Source: Planoprotostelium fungivorum
Lineage: Eukaryota; Evosea; Variosea; Cavosteliida; Cavosteliaceae
Assembly: GCA_003024175.1 (NCBI GenBank)
Contig: MDYQ01000054.1
Span: 62,001-126,000, forward strand
Length of the DNA stretch: 64,000 bases
Reading direction: 5' to 3'
Under the pieces are notes generated by a model. That model was not told the DNA's origin. It saw nothing but the letters and a program-made list of their open reading frames with translations, and searched no databases. Position numbers and translations under genes: made by a program. This document shows positions 37,501 through 49,300 of this stretch, in pieces. How positions within the stretch are numbered: position 1 is the stretch's first letter; the number at the start of each line of letters is the position of its first letter.

Positions 37501-40187
37501 TTCTTCTGCATCGTATCGATACTGTTCGATCCGACCTGTACCACGTCATCCATCTACAACCCGCCACGTCCTCACGCGGTAGTGATCGCAGGCCTGTCTC
37601 AGACGTAACAGAGGAGCCATGGCTTTACTGTACTCGTGCGCTGACCTCCACTCTTCCTTCGTCTTCCCCATCTTCTTTTCGAAATCCGCCCTGCAGTCTT
37701 CCATCTGCTTACCGTAAAAGTATTTCTCCACGTCTGATAGTCTCAGAGTCTGTACCCTCTCCGTCTGTGGAGGTATACCGATCTCTGCTTCTACGTTCTT
37801 CTTTGAATTCCTCCACATGATCGAACGGCACAGGACCATGAGTAGATCTCTCGCCTTTCGACTCTTCCTCTCCAGTGGCTGTTGAATGACCCTGTGGTAC
37901 GTCAGTTGTGAAATTTCATCGGGATTTCACGGACTTGTTCCACCAGAACCTCTCGGAGAGGGGGGAGAGGTGGAGGAAATGAATGAGGCCGTGTAGATTC
38001 TCCACGCCCTTCTGAATGGGTGTACCCGACACGCACCAACGGATTTTGGCGGGAACTCTTGCCGCCATCTCGGACGCTTTCGCCGAGGAAGATTCCACCT
38101 GTCACATGTCAGCCACGTCACCATCACGTCATCTCTCACCATCTGACATTCATCGAGAACGACGCGATACCACTTGTTCTGGATCATAGGTGTACCGATG
38201 GTTCTGTACTTCTTCTTGTTGCGAAGGACTCTGTTACCCTCTTCCAAGTGATTGATCTCTCCCCTCAACACGTCATAGCTCGTCAGTATGACGTCATATC
38301 TGGCCAGTTGCTCGGCCAATATGAGTCTCTTGGTTACCCCCGAATAGACGAGTACTCTCAGTGCACCAGATCTGACGTGCAGTTGGATCTCATCTCTCCA
38401 CTGGGACAAGATCTGGCTGGGAACGATGATGAGAGTGGTACCGTTGGGTGTCTCTGTTTTCTTCCAAGAAGAGTCGATGCATGTCTTGCAGTAGTGGGAT
38501 ACGTTTGTGGACGAGTTGTAGTGCACGCATTCTGAATGCTGCCAGACACCACAGGAGCCACATTGGACTTGTTGTTCTTCGAAATGGTCGTCTGGGTCTT
38601 CGCATTCGCATCTTTCGGTCTCGATCGCCTCGATCTGCTCCGCGGTGAGAGGTGGGGGGAGGGCATCTCTAACTACGTCGGGATTTGGGTGAGATAGAAT
38701 ACACTGGAGAACCTGTGGGACAATTCATCATACTGATGACATATGATGACGTCATCACCTCCAGAGTCTTTCCCAAGCCCATCTCGTCGGCCAGGATACC
38801 CCCCGAGACGTCGGGTGGTGTCTCAAAAATGCGATCGCAGATGCGACCCACGTACGGATTGTAAAGAACTCGCTCCGAGGAATTTCCACAGGAGAGGGGT
38901 ATCCATAGGGGGTGAGATTGGAATGGATTCTTCAATCTACAACTCTCCCTCTCCACCATCCACCGAGCGGCTCTCAATTGGTAAGTTCTCAAGACCGGAA
39001 GAATGTCCACGTGTTGAGGCATGGCCGGTGAATCTGCCGGGGGTAATAAAGCCTCGTACAGCTTGTGAGGCTCCACGTTGAATTCTACATTTGCGTGAGA
39101 TGTCTATGAAATTTCACGTGTTTTTCACCTTCTAAATCCTCCTCGTCTTTCCCGTTGTGGATGGATTCGGGTGCCTCAAGATGGTCTCGGGTGTAGGGAT
39201 GAAAGAATTCTACGAGAGTTTTCACCCAATGGTGGTGTCTCTGTCCTCTTTGATCTTCTGAATCTTCCGATTCTGAGAACAACTGTCGCATGTCACAATG
39301 ATGATCCAACGACGATCAGATTATGGATGATCAGGTGGTGTGATCAGGTGATGAACAGTATAAGGTGAACCACCTCTGAGGTCAGCCAGAAAAAGAGGGT
39401 CGCTTCGGTGTCTGAACGAATGGTGGTCGTGATCCACAACATTTCCTTCTTGGCGAGTTGTAGTGTGGAAGAACAGAACTCCTTGTAGTTCTCTTCGATT
39501 GTGGTGGAGGCCACTCCCTCGTTGGACACCAATTGTATTTGTAACATCTGAAATAACAATAAATGACCCAAATAACAATAAAATATCTGAGCACCTGTTC
39601 GTTCTCAGATGATCCACAGATGGTGACGGTGATGTCTTGTGCTTCGATTTTGGACAAGTCTACGTCGAGTCCTTTACACTCGTAAGTACCCAGCATGAGC
39701 TTGGGCTTCTGTCCTCCGGTCTTCTTTGGGGGTCCCATCGTCACTTCGATGGGTTTGGGAAGGATTTTTCTTCTCTTGGGCGTGACTGATTTCGAGGGTG
39801 CCGTTAATGGCTCGGGCTACTACGAATCAGATGCCATTTAGTGATGATTCGATCACATACCTCATCTACTTCATCGTCATCTACGATGATCAGGCGACCT
39901 CCTTGTCCTCTATCTGGGAGATTTGTTGAATGATTCATCGCTTCTCTTAGCCCTGGAAGGAATCCACCCAATGCCTCATCGATGCCTTCCTCCAATTCCC
40001 TCCTTCGTTTCGACATACGACTCCTGTCATCGTGGGGGTTGAGTACAGGTTCATGTTGTCTTTGTATCTCTAAGACGACACCAGATTGATGTTGGGTCAC
40101 GATGTTGACCTGGCCCATACTCCATGCAGCTTCTTCTCTTTCTTCAGAAGAGAGACGTTGAGGTGCAGTCGCCTTTCTCCTTCCCAT
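34553..40187 (-). CDS. SHPRH: SHPRH-type SNF2 helicase / RING E3 ubiquitin ligase
   Basis: Start ATG 40187 (MGRRKATAPQRLSSEEREEA). Order: N-terminal acidic/basic region; SNF2 lobe 1 beginning LRTYQLRAARWMVERES, with Walker A in GGILADEMGLGKTLEV; an inserted PHD finger (QCGSCGVWQHSECVHYN..YCKTC); then LIIVPSQILSQWRDEI and the DEAH-like VVLDECQMV; a long helical insert (RLRQACDHYRVGSNS..YTIDELLATLIQRAKIE, close to the SHPRH consensus); a C3HC4 RING (FSVLPCGHQFCEGCL..CPSC); and lobe 2 (VKILVFSEWNDVLKIV, FNRVHRIGQTRPTQVFRF). Ends EWMGREVPEAVIEELQ..SEE, TAA 34553-34555. SHPRH polyubiquitinates PCNA in damage tolerance. More than 20 introns, at least seven bearing the recurrent palindromic motif. 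Confidence 0.92.
35871..35910 (-). repeat. introner-like 40-nt intron with central palindrome
   Basis: SHPRH intron GTGATTTCC...TCAG with CATCTACATCGTTGTAGA in its middle, a near-perfect 18-bp palindrome. Removing it joins LHRGE to VDFHRIQLEV. Confidence 0.7.
36229..36267 (-). repeat. introner-like 39-nt intron with palindrome near the 5' splice site
   Basis: SHPRH intron starting GTGAGGTCCATCTACAGCG and ending AACAG; the palindrome CATCTACAGCGTTGTAGAT fills its first half. Splicing joins QTFND to AVRGRER. Confidence 0.75.
37536..37575 (-). repeat. introner-like 40-nt intron with half-motif
   Basis: SHPRH intron GTGAGGACGTGGCGGGTTGTAG...GTACAG. The 40-nt model joins CDHYR to VGSNSIDTMQ, which matches the SHPRH family (..CHPQVGSSGL..), and beats a 22-nt alternative ending at the internal TAG. 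Confidence 0.7.
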
Positions 40188-40384
40188 ATTGTTGTGATGT
40201 GACGCGAAGACGTATCGCGATGGTGTAATTGAAAAAAGTGTTGCGCTTTTGAGCAATTGGGCCGTTCTACAACTGACCACCCATCTTCTATTTTATTTTA
40301 CTTTCTGAGATGATTCAGCTCACGATCCATCGTGCGTCAGTGCAACAATGTACGTAGACAACCACTCTAAATAATTTATGTAGT

Positions 40385-41436
40385 TCAAATACAGAAGGGT
40401 AAGTTGTTGATGAGCTTGCATCCGTTGCTGCAAGAAGATACGACCACCCAGTCACCTCCTGAACAGACAGCGATACCAGAACCCCAGCAAGCGTACTGAC
40501 CACCTTGACATCCGTAGAGTGGTTTGATGGGTGTGGGTAGAGGTTTCACCTTTACAAAAGTCAGATGAAAAGAAGACGATCACAAGCATCAACTCACCTC
40601 GGCGACACCATCAGCCTTGTATGCGTATTTAGAATTGACGTCATCACCCTTGGGACAGCTAGAAGGAACGTTACCGTTGGGGGTTACCATGGACGGGCCC
40701 GTCACGCCCTTGATGGTGGATGGGTTCCACGGATCTCTATATTGTTGTCCATCATTAGAGATGTGACCCGGGATGGCAAAGGTAGTTGAGGGTTCCGGAC
40801 CTCCATCGCAGCCTTGGATCTTCACATCGACACATTGGGTGAAGAACTCGATGTTGGGGTACAAGTGAAGGGCATACCATTCCCATCGGAGGACGGCATG
40901 CTCTGCAGATGGTAGCCACTCGGGGATGTATATGGGGGTAACACCTTCCATGTACTCTGGATGATTGTCATTATGGAGGAACTAGACAAAGTGGACTCAC
41001 TCTTGCAGTCGTACATCTCTGCGAATCTGAACCACTTCATGTCGGCGGGATTGGTGACATTGCCATCGTAAGAGATGTAGAGATTGCAATCACCCTGACA
41101 TCTTTTAGAGGATGAAGATGTCGGCACGAAAAGTTCACTTACGACGTGCCTGGCTGAGAGTTTCCAGGTGAGATCGACGGTCTGTCCTGCAATTAATGTG
41201 GTCTGAGGTGCAGAGGCGCGTTCGTCTCTGCATTGAAATGCCTTCCGCGTGTGAGACATCCTAATCCATTTTCTACGTCTCACCGACACATCGGCGCTGG
41301 CCACTGGTCCATTCTCTGTGATAAGAGGATTCAATCCGAGGTAAGTCCATCGGGGTGGAGGAGTCAGCAGATAACCATGTCCATGGACGAGAACAATCAC
41401 ACTGAGGATGAATAGTGCAGTTGAGGTGAAGCTCAT
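40385..41436 (-). CDS. secreted LPMO-like protein with C-terminal Cys-rich module
   Basis: Start ATG 41436. Signal peptide SFTSTALFILSVIVLVHG precedes HGYLLTPPPRW, so cleavage would leave an N-terminal histidine, the copper ligand of lytic polysaccharide monooxygenases. A second histidine, in WKLSARHGDCNLYISYD, appears once the intron starting GTCGTAAGTG is removed. A conserved aromatic/acid block AVLRWEWYALHLYPNIEFFT-QC follows. The C-terminus (KPLYGCQGGQYACW...CSGGDWVVVSSC) is a small Cys-rich module that may bind carbohydrate. Stop TGA 40385-40387. LPMOs cleave chitin, cellulose or glucans oxidatively; substrate unknown but fungal or bacterial wall polymers are plausible for a predatory amoeba (inference). 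Exact AA family not assigned. Confidence 0.75.
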
Positions 41437-41610
41437 TTCTGGATGATGGTCCGCCGCGATCTGGTGTCTCCCCGAGAAAGAAAACTAGGAAGAAAAGTTT
41501 GACAGCGAGAATCCTCTCTTGTCGTAAGCAGAGACGTCAAGAGGCAGGGACGATTCGATGACCAGATTCACATTGGACAAAGAAGTTTAAGACATCCGAT
41601 CACTTGTGCT

Positions 41611-43690
41611 TTATCGACCGAAACTGCGTCTCATTGTCGAGCGATCGATGGACTCTCCTTGTGGGTTGGACCAAGTTCCATCAGCCAGCTGCGTGATGTG
41701 ATCCACCACGGCAGATTTTCCCGACTTGGTAAGTAAGACGGTGGCGTGGTCATAGCCCCACAGCCACGTCATCTTGTTTCCGTACCGACTGATGGTCGTG
41801 TGCTGGAGTCCATCAGATCACGATGGTGTCCACCTCGATCACCTGAGAGGACTCGTGCTGTGGAGGTCCGTCACTCGACAGGTAATTCCACACATGCGAT
41901 GCCGGCACGATGGCATCTTTCTCGGCCAAGATGATGGCCGATCGCTCCGGACATGGAATCTGATCGGGCCACAAGATGTTTTCGCTCCTGCAACACCGTT
42001 CACATCATCATCTCATGTTCAAAATAAAACGAATTAAGATCGATTTCTCACCAGAAGAAGAAACGACTGAGAGACCAAGCGATTCCGGCCTCTCGACTGG
42101 CGAACCACCACAGCATCCACTCGTTGGCCTCTTTGGGCTGTCGGTAGACAAAGTTGTATGCCACGTAGGGCAAGTGGAGTAAGAAGCAGACTGGATCGAG
42201 GAGGACTAAGCCAGAGACCATCTCGGGTTTGCTTCGGACGACCCAAGTGGCTACGACTACCGTTCGGTGAGATGAGATGATGATCACGAGGACGATCGTG
42301 CTGGTGACAGTGATGATGATCATGATGGCGGGAGATCATGACGATGATCGTGAAGACGCCAATAGTTGAATCGCGATGATGATCACGATGGTGATGATGA
42401 TCGTGACGGTGATCAGATCAACATGAAGCTCACCCGATCCCAAGCTATGTCCAGCGATGACTGCCTTAGAATATCCGAAACGGTGCAAAATCGACTCCAG
42501 AGCCTTCACCGTCTCCTCTCTTCCCGGAACTTTCTCCACAAATCTCATACTCACATGCATCAGCTCGATCTACAACGATCAACCTCCACGATCAAAGACA
42601 TCTCGTCCATCTACAACTCACCACGAAGATAGCTGAGCCGGGATTCGACTTGGCAATGTCTTTCGCCATGTAAGCATACGTGTGAATTCCAGTGCCAATT
42701 CCGTGGATCAATACGATGGGCTCTCCCTTCACGGTGGGGTCGACGGGTGCTCTGTACCAGTAGGACAATGGTAATCCGGAAGGTTCTATCGATGTGAGAA
42801 ATCGAGCGTCTACAACGCTGTAGATGCTCACCGGAGTACCCGCTGCGGTTCGAGAGGGTCCAGGGGAAGGTGGCGCGATAGCCCAATTCTTTCTCTGGCA
42901 CGTAATGCGTGAATTTCATTTGTAAGAAGAGGTACTGAGAGTGAAGGTCTAAGAGAGCTACACCCTGAGAGGGTCAGAGTGACACACGATGGACGGATCA
43001 CCATGTAGAGTGCGAGGGGTCTGTATTTGACGACCACAGGGTCGACTGTGAGTCGCATGCTCTTCGCGTTGAGATTGTATCCGGGTGGGAATTTGAAGCC
43101 CAGCTGAAGACGTCAACATCATATCACATGATCAGATGGTCGGTTCACCTTCGCTTCCGTGGCCGAGATGTATGCACTCAGCTCGACATCCATTCTCTCC
43201 TTGTTGGGATGGTTCTCAAATTGTTCTGTGGATAACTCGAAGAGGGCCCATATAAACCACTCGCGAATGTTGTCAAGTTTGAGATCGTGCGGGGATGCGT
43301 TGAAGAACCACTTTCGGATGAAATCTTCCGGATCACGAAGGGTTCTAAAACACCTGATCGACATCAATCTGATGACGGATGGATCTAGACAGACCTCATG
43401 AAAGTTTCTGCTCTGATCTCTTCGCTGCTTGCGGGTGGCTTGGCAGGGTGCTGAAGTCGTTTGACCCTTTTCTGAGATACGAACCAGAACGTCAGCTCTG
43501 CGACAGAGTATAAGAAGATGATGTGACTGAGGATGCTGCCAGAGACCAGCCATTTCAGAGAAGGAGGTAATTGGAAGATGTGTCCTAAGATGCCAGTGGT
43601 GATTACGAAGAGAGATATATATGTCTGTGCCTCGAAGAAGAATATGAGCGATCGAACGGCAACATAAGCTGGTAGCGATGTGCCAATCAT
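41611..43690 (-). CDS. membrane-anchored alpha/beta hydrolase
   Basis: Start ATG 43690 (MIGTSLPAYVAVRSLIFFFE). N-terminal membrane segments (TYISLFVITTGILGHIF; WLVSGSILSHIIFLYSVAEL) precede the catalytic part. Catalytic features: PIVLIHGIGTGIHTYAYMAK (oxyanion region HGIG), and the nucleophile elbow KAVIAGHSLGS. A C-terminal stretch ends WGYDHATVLLTKSGKSAVVD, containing a plausible catalytic His. Stop TAA 41611-41613. Introns 42786-42831 and 42570-42621 carry the recurrent palindromic motif. Next to a second, unrelated-looking lipase on the same strand. Lipid substrate likely, not determined. Confidence 0.75.
42570..42621 (-). repeat. introner-like 52-nt intron with motif at both splice sites in direct orientation
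   Basis: Starts GTGAGTTGTAGATGGACGAG and ends GATCGTTGTAG before ATCGAG. Splicing joins SAIFV to IELMHVSMRF. Here the two copies point the same way rather than forming an inverted pair. Confidence 0.7.
42786..42831 (-). repeat. introner-like 46-nt intron with palindrome at the 5' splice site
   Basis: Starts GTGAGCATCTACAGCGTTGT and continues AGACGC, ending ATCGATAG. The palindrome is CATCTACAGCGTTGTAGACG. Splicing joins SGYS to EPSGLPLSYWYRAP. Confidence 0.75.
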
Positions 43691-43919
43691 GTTGTCGGTT
43701 GTCCTGCTTTGACAGTGAAGAGCCGAGAACAACGGACGAATTTTCTCAAAATTGATGCATCACGTGACCTGTGCACGTCGCTTGTCTCCCTTCTTTGTCC
43801 TCGTTCATCCATCGTGGTTCTGACCATTTGACCACGTTTAGCTAACGCATACTCTAGACATAGACATGCTTCTACTGACGTTTTTCCGCTGTTCACATCA
43901 AGGAGGAACTTTGTCTTCA

Positions 43920-46044
43920 TTAACATTTCTCTTTACAGCCTCCATTGATGATCTGAATGACATCCTCGTACACTTCCTTTCGTGCATTCTTCGAATACAA
44001 AAAGTCCAAATGCTCGTACGTGTCCAACTTGTAGAATTCGGCCTTGTCTGTTCACACCGTCAATCTCTCTCCTCCTCTCTCCTCTCACCCTTTAGATTCT
44101 CCAAAAAGTATTCATGGTTGGGAACTGTGTCTTGACCACCCCAGAAGATGGCCATGGGACATTGGATCTGTCTGATGTCGTATCTAGGCAACAGGTATGC
44201 CTTGTAACGGTGACTGTGATTCACCACGGCGATGTTGTCGTCGTACATCTGGAAACGACCAGAGTGGGTGATCTGAAACCTGCGATGCGTCACGCGACGT
44301 CTTACTACAACGAGCAAATTACCAGTGTACGACGCATTTGACGGAGCAAGTGGAGTAGAGGTGGTAGTACATGAGAGCTTTCTCGTTGTGATCCATATTG
44401 TGAGTCTTCCAATTGAAGAGGAAGGCAAGGGCAGCGTCGATGATCCACACGAACATATTGGTCGGAACGACCTCCACACGTCAGACTACAACGATGTAGA
44501 TGAGGCATCACCTTCCTCCAGAACATGGCGGTGTTCAACAGAGCCTTCTTTCCAAACAACAAGAAGATGAACTGTGGTCTCGATGTAGATACGGCAGCCA
44601 CTAGATCGTTGTGCAATTCTATCTCACCGTCAATTTAAACCGCTTTTTCTTTCACCTTTCACGCAGGCGGCGGGACCGAGTGCGACAAACACACGAATTT
44701 TCGCAGCCAATTCGGGGTACCTAGAGAAGGCAGCGAAGGCGATGGCTGTACCCTGGGAGAATCCGACGTAGCTCAACTGTTCAGCCCCCGTGTTCTTCAG
44801 AACAAACTGTACACGTCAGTGTCATCCCGTCTCCTCGTCTCTTCTCACGTCGATCATGGCCGGTAAGTCTTTGAGGGCGATGTCGTCGATGCAGTAGTTC
44901 CAGAAGGGTGTGTTGGTGGGGGATAAGCTCGTGTGCTTCATCGAGTACTTGTTACCTCTCACGTTACCGAACCAGCAGTCGTACCTATCTCGGTGAGTCA
45001 TGATGATGTGATATGATGACGATGATGATGACGATCATTGTGATGACGGCATTCACCCTTGAGAAGCGAGGTTGAAGGGTAAGACCTGATCGTTATCTTT
45101 GCGGAAGACCCAGCACTCTGAACTCTGCAGGAAACCGTGCTGGAAGAAGACGACACCACGGGAAGGTACGGCCAAGTACGCTTTACTCTTACGGTCACCG
45201 TTGGCGTTGAAGCTGCCGATGCCCGCCAGATCTTCGTCACCATCAGCGGGAGAAATTCGAGTGAAATCTTACTCTCGTGCAAGGCTTGGTAATTTCCGTT
45301 GTATTCTTCTCTCTACAACGAGTCAATTCTCCACCACCCATTCAACCCTTCACTCACGTAGTTCTTCGGCAAGATGCGATGCAGAGTCAACAGATATCCT
45401 ATCACCGTGTCACCTCCTCTCATGATCTTCTCTCACCATCTTGCGTCTGTACTGTGTATTCTTGAACCACAAAGCCTCTCGATTCTACGAACTCGACGAA
45501 ACTTCTGTCCAAGTCGAGCTGTGCCTCTGTTGGCTTCGGTTTGACTCTCTCTTTCAGTCCAAAGACGTAGCGAATGAGGGCTCCGGGGACTCTGATGGAT
45601 CAGCGTGAGATTTGTTTCATGTTGATGGAAGGTGGCTGCTCACAGAACAAAGTAGACGGAGATACGAAAAGCGACGTCTAACATCAAGAAAGCCGCGGCG
45701 GCAAAGAGCTGAAAAGACCACAAGAAGATGCCCATGCGAGAGCGGATCCTCAGTGGCGAGGAGAGATCTTGTACGTAATCCATCTCGATGTCTATCAGAT
45801 TATCAGCGATGATGTCTGTGTGGTGTAGGTCGACCACCGATCGAACGATGACACTGTTTGTGAGTGTGGCACACCAGATGGAGTGTGACAATTGGTCAAG
45901 ATGTATAGTATCGATATCCAAAGCATCACCTTCGATCCTGATATAGTTGAGGAAGACGACGTGAGAAAAGAGGGAATTGGGAGGTCCTGTGTTCCCCTTA
46001 TCCTTGCTCTTTTTTCTGGGATCTCCAAAATTCAGAAAGGTCAT
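43920..46044 (-). CDS. acid lipase / steryl ester hydrolase family protein
   Basis: Start ATG 46044 (MTFLNFGDPRKKSKDKG). A membrane segment (MGIFLWSFQLFAAAAFLMLD) precedes the lipase core. Core motifs: FVVQEYTVQTQDGYLLTLHR, GVVFFQHGFLQSSECWV, GYDCWFGNVRGNKYSMKHTS, the nucleophile in LSYVGFSQGTAIAFAAFS, IFWGGQDTVPN (Asp), and YEHLDFLYSKNARKEVYEDV (catalytic His). This is the gastric/lysosomal lipase and yeast Tgl1/Yeh family, which hydrolyses triacylglycerols or steryl esters. The N-terminal anchor resembles the membrane-bound steryl ester hydrolases more than secreted lipases. Ends GGCKEKC, TAA 43920-43922. Introns near 44305, 44485 and 45312 contain ACTACAAC/TCTACAAC copies; the last ends CGTTGTAG. 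Confidence 0.88.
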
Positions 46045-46355
46045 TCTACAACTGTATTTTGTACGTTTTCGACGTGCTCAGTTGTGAATCTTTTTATAGA
46101 CGTTCATCATTCACTGGTTCGTGAAGAACGAACCATTGATCGATATCGTAAATCATGTCGGCAGCGATCACTCAACACGACGTTAGCTGAATGTGCACGC
46201 AGATACCACATGTGTAGTGGTCAGCCTATGCTCTCTCTACACATCTACTGAAGAGCAATGGGCCCATTCGATTGACGTATCACCCGCTTCTTTTTTCTGC
46301 GAATGCGGATGTCACTTCCCGTCGTGAAAAAGAGCAAACCACTTCTCTCAACGGA
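46045..46355. other. 311-bp divergent promoter region (lipase / RasGEF)
   Basis: No coding signal. It holds one TTCTACAACTG copy just upstream of the lipase start. An in-frame upstream extension of the RasGEF exists from 46272 but lacks an ATG. Confidence 0.4.
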
Positions 46356-49300
46356 ATGGATGAGGGCATCGACCTCCCCTCCGAAGGGGATCACGGTCAG
46401 ATGATACTGGTGGATCTATCGAAGCTGAGTCGCGCTGCTGCACAAAAGAAGGAGAAGTCGAAATCGGCCAAGAATCCATTCAAGGCTCTCAACTCGTTTG
46501 GAAAGGCCAGGTCGTCAGGAAATCTTACGGCGGATGCGGCTGCCTCTCCAAAGGTACATATTGTGTATGATGTCGGTCTATTGATTGAGCTGTGACAGAT
46601 GGAAAGAAGGTTAGATCCTAGCAATAGATCAACGTCATTCGATAAAGACATCTCGATGGTGAGTAGATTGGACTTGATTTGATCAATCAGATTGATTTCA
46701 TAACAGAAGGAGAATAGAAGTAAGAGTGTCGTGATAGGAACACGAAGGAGAGGTGCCATCTCGATCCAACCTCCAGAGATCGACACAACCGCCATGTATC
46801 ATAAATTTGAAAAGATGTTCGAAAAAACAAGACAGGAGAAAGAAGACAAAGCGAAGAGGGGCCCCATCGGTCTATTATCCACTCGTTCACGAGTTGGAAC
46901 AGCACCCGTTCAACAAAAAAGTGAACATGATTACATCATCCCATCCATTGGACGGTCGATCTGATGACACGCAGGTGGCCTTCACGGTCCTTCTTATCAT
47001 GGAAACGTTCTCGGTCTCAGCAAGATGACCATACATTCGAAGAGAGAGAAACCACCCGGAGAGGTAATCACCTGCCATCGTACGTTCTATGTCATTGTTC
47101 TCAACCCATTCAGCAACCCTCACAGAAAACCTTGAGACGGTGCAGAAGTCTGTCCAGCATCTGGAGGAACACATGGGACATTCAGCCATACACCTTTGAC
47201 GAAGACAAATGGAAGAACCGATGGAAGAGGTGAGGAAAACTCAGAAAAGAGACGACTCGTTCGACGCATCACACATTGAACACATCAGGGCCATCAGTGA
47301 TGCCGATCTGTTTGAGCCCGAGATGAACATCATGGATGCAAAGAACACGATTCAATTGGATCAAGTTGTCTCTCAGCCCATTCCCAATGTGAGATCATCT
47401 CATCATCATCCATACTCTTTCATTTCAACCCTTGTGTCCTCTCGTTCGTTTTACATGATATGTATGATCGTATCATTGTCATCCATTTTTCCATCTATTT
47501 TCGCATGATCTTGTCTCTTCATCACTCTGTTTTCATCCATACGTTATCGCTCCACAAAAACATTCAAAATTCAAATTTTTGATCAGGCGGCAAGCAAAGT
47601 GTTGGACACGAAATTAGTGTACGAGCAAGTGGGAGACCGCATCGTTCTCACTGGGGGTACCATCGAACGTTTGATCGACAAGCTAGTCTGGGACGAACGC
47701 ATCGATCTAGTGTACGTACAGGTACGTACCTTGTACACCACCTCCACATTGACCTGAGCAGGACTTTTTGTATTGTTTTCCTACTTTCATCAAATCGAGA
47801 GAATTGATGGACAAGATGGAAGATTTCTTGCAAGATGCGAAGAAGAATATCACCATGGCAACCACACCCGAGAAAAAGACCACGGCGGTATCTCAGATGC
47901 TGAGGTGAAATTTCGCTGAGATTTCGCTGAACGAGGCAGGATCGTCAACGTACTACACAGATGGATCCAGATTGCTCCTTCAGATTTCAACGAAGATTTG
48001 AATCTGAGAAAGAGGCTGATACAAATGATCGATGGAACGATCAACGACAATGTAGAACGTACCTGGGTGGACCTCTTACGTTGTGCACTCCAGAAGAGGG
48101 TGGGACATTTCCACGAGATTTCTCGACTGACGCGTTGTAGTGCTCCGACGGACTCTTTGCGATGAGCACGTGGCAGGTGAACTTCATCTCTGAGATTCGT
48201 CTCTAAATATGTTAGACTTCACCCATTCTCATCGAAGCTGCTATTCTTAGACCAGGCCAAATCGATTGGAAGTCGGAATACAAGAAGGGAATGAGATATT
48301 ATTACACCGAAGGTGACGTCAACGTCGACGTATCGAGAATGTAGACACTCGACAGGATCGAATATTGTCGATTGGGTCATGTCTAATGTCACTCGCGACG
48401 TGGGAACTTCCCGCCAAGACATCACCAAGTGAGTCCCCCACCGTCCACCATCTACAACGTTGTAGATGGATCCACACGACCTTCTACCGACCGAAACATC
48501 TCCTGGACGTCGATCGGAAGAGCGATTTCAAATTGAGAGGCTCCGCCGAAAATTTAACGTTCGAAGATGGAGAATCATCTTATCGGTTTCGAATTGTTCC
48601 TCTGATTCGGCCTCAATTGCCCCCGCGACCGAAGAAAGTGTCCGACGCCGTCTTTCTGTTGAGTGACCCGAAGGAGGTGGGAGAGATGGAGGTGATGAGA
48701 GGTGTGATGATGGGATAGATCGCCAAGCAGATGACGTTGATATCGGAGGAATTGTTTTATCCGATCACGGGGAGATTGTTGGTGACGCAGACGTGGTCTG
48801 ATAAGGGGTGAGTCGTGATCATCAGCATCATCGACCCCAATCATCTGACCATCAACTGATGATCATCTCACAATCATCTCATCACCATCATGCATTATCC
48901 CATCATCAACATCATGGGAGTGGTCACCTCTTCATGAGATATCATCGTCCATCCATTTTGACACGCGACAGATCGGACACGTGTCAGAGTGTCAAAGAAT
49001 TCACGGATCGATTCAATGATGTGGCCATGTGGGTTGCAACCGAAATCGTTGCCTCGGGCAACATGTCCCAACGCCGAGAGATCATCAGCCGTTTCATCGA
49101 AGTGAGACCCTCCATCTACAACCCGCCAGACTGACGTCACCAGGTGGCGGCGAGTCTACACAAGATGAGAAATTTCAGCGATTTCATCGCGGTCATGGCA
49201 GGGCTGAACCACTGGTGCGTCTCGCGGCTGAAGAAGACGTGGGAGGGTAAGACATCTACTCTTTAGACATAACCTTTCGACATCTACTCTTTAGACATCT

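Noticed and set aside
37554-37575. A 22-nt intron in SHPRH ending at GGGTTGTAG
   Set aside because: The 40-nt version restores a segment closely matching the SHPRH family (RVGSNS..), the short one inserts extra residues.
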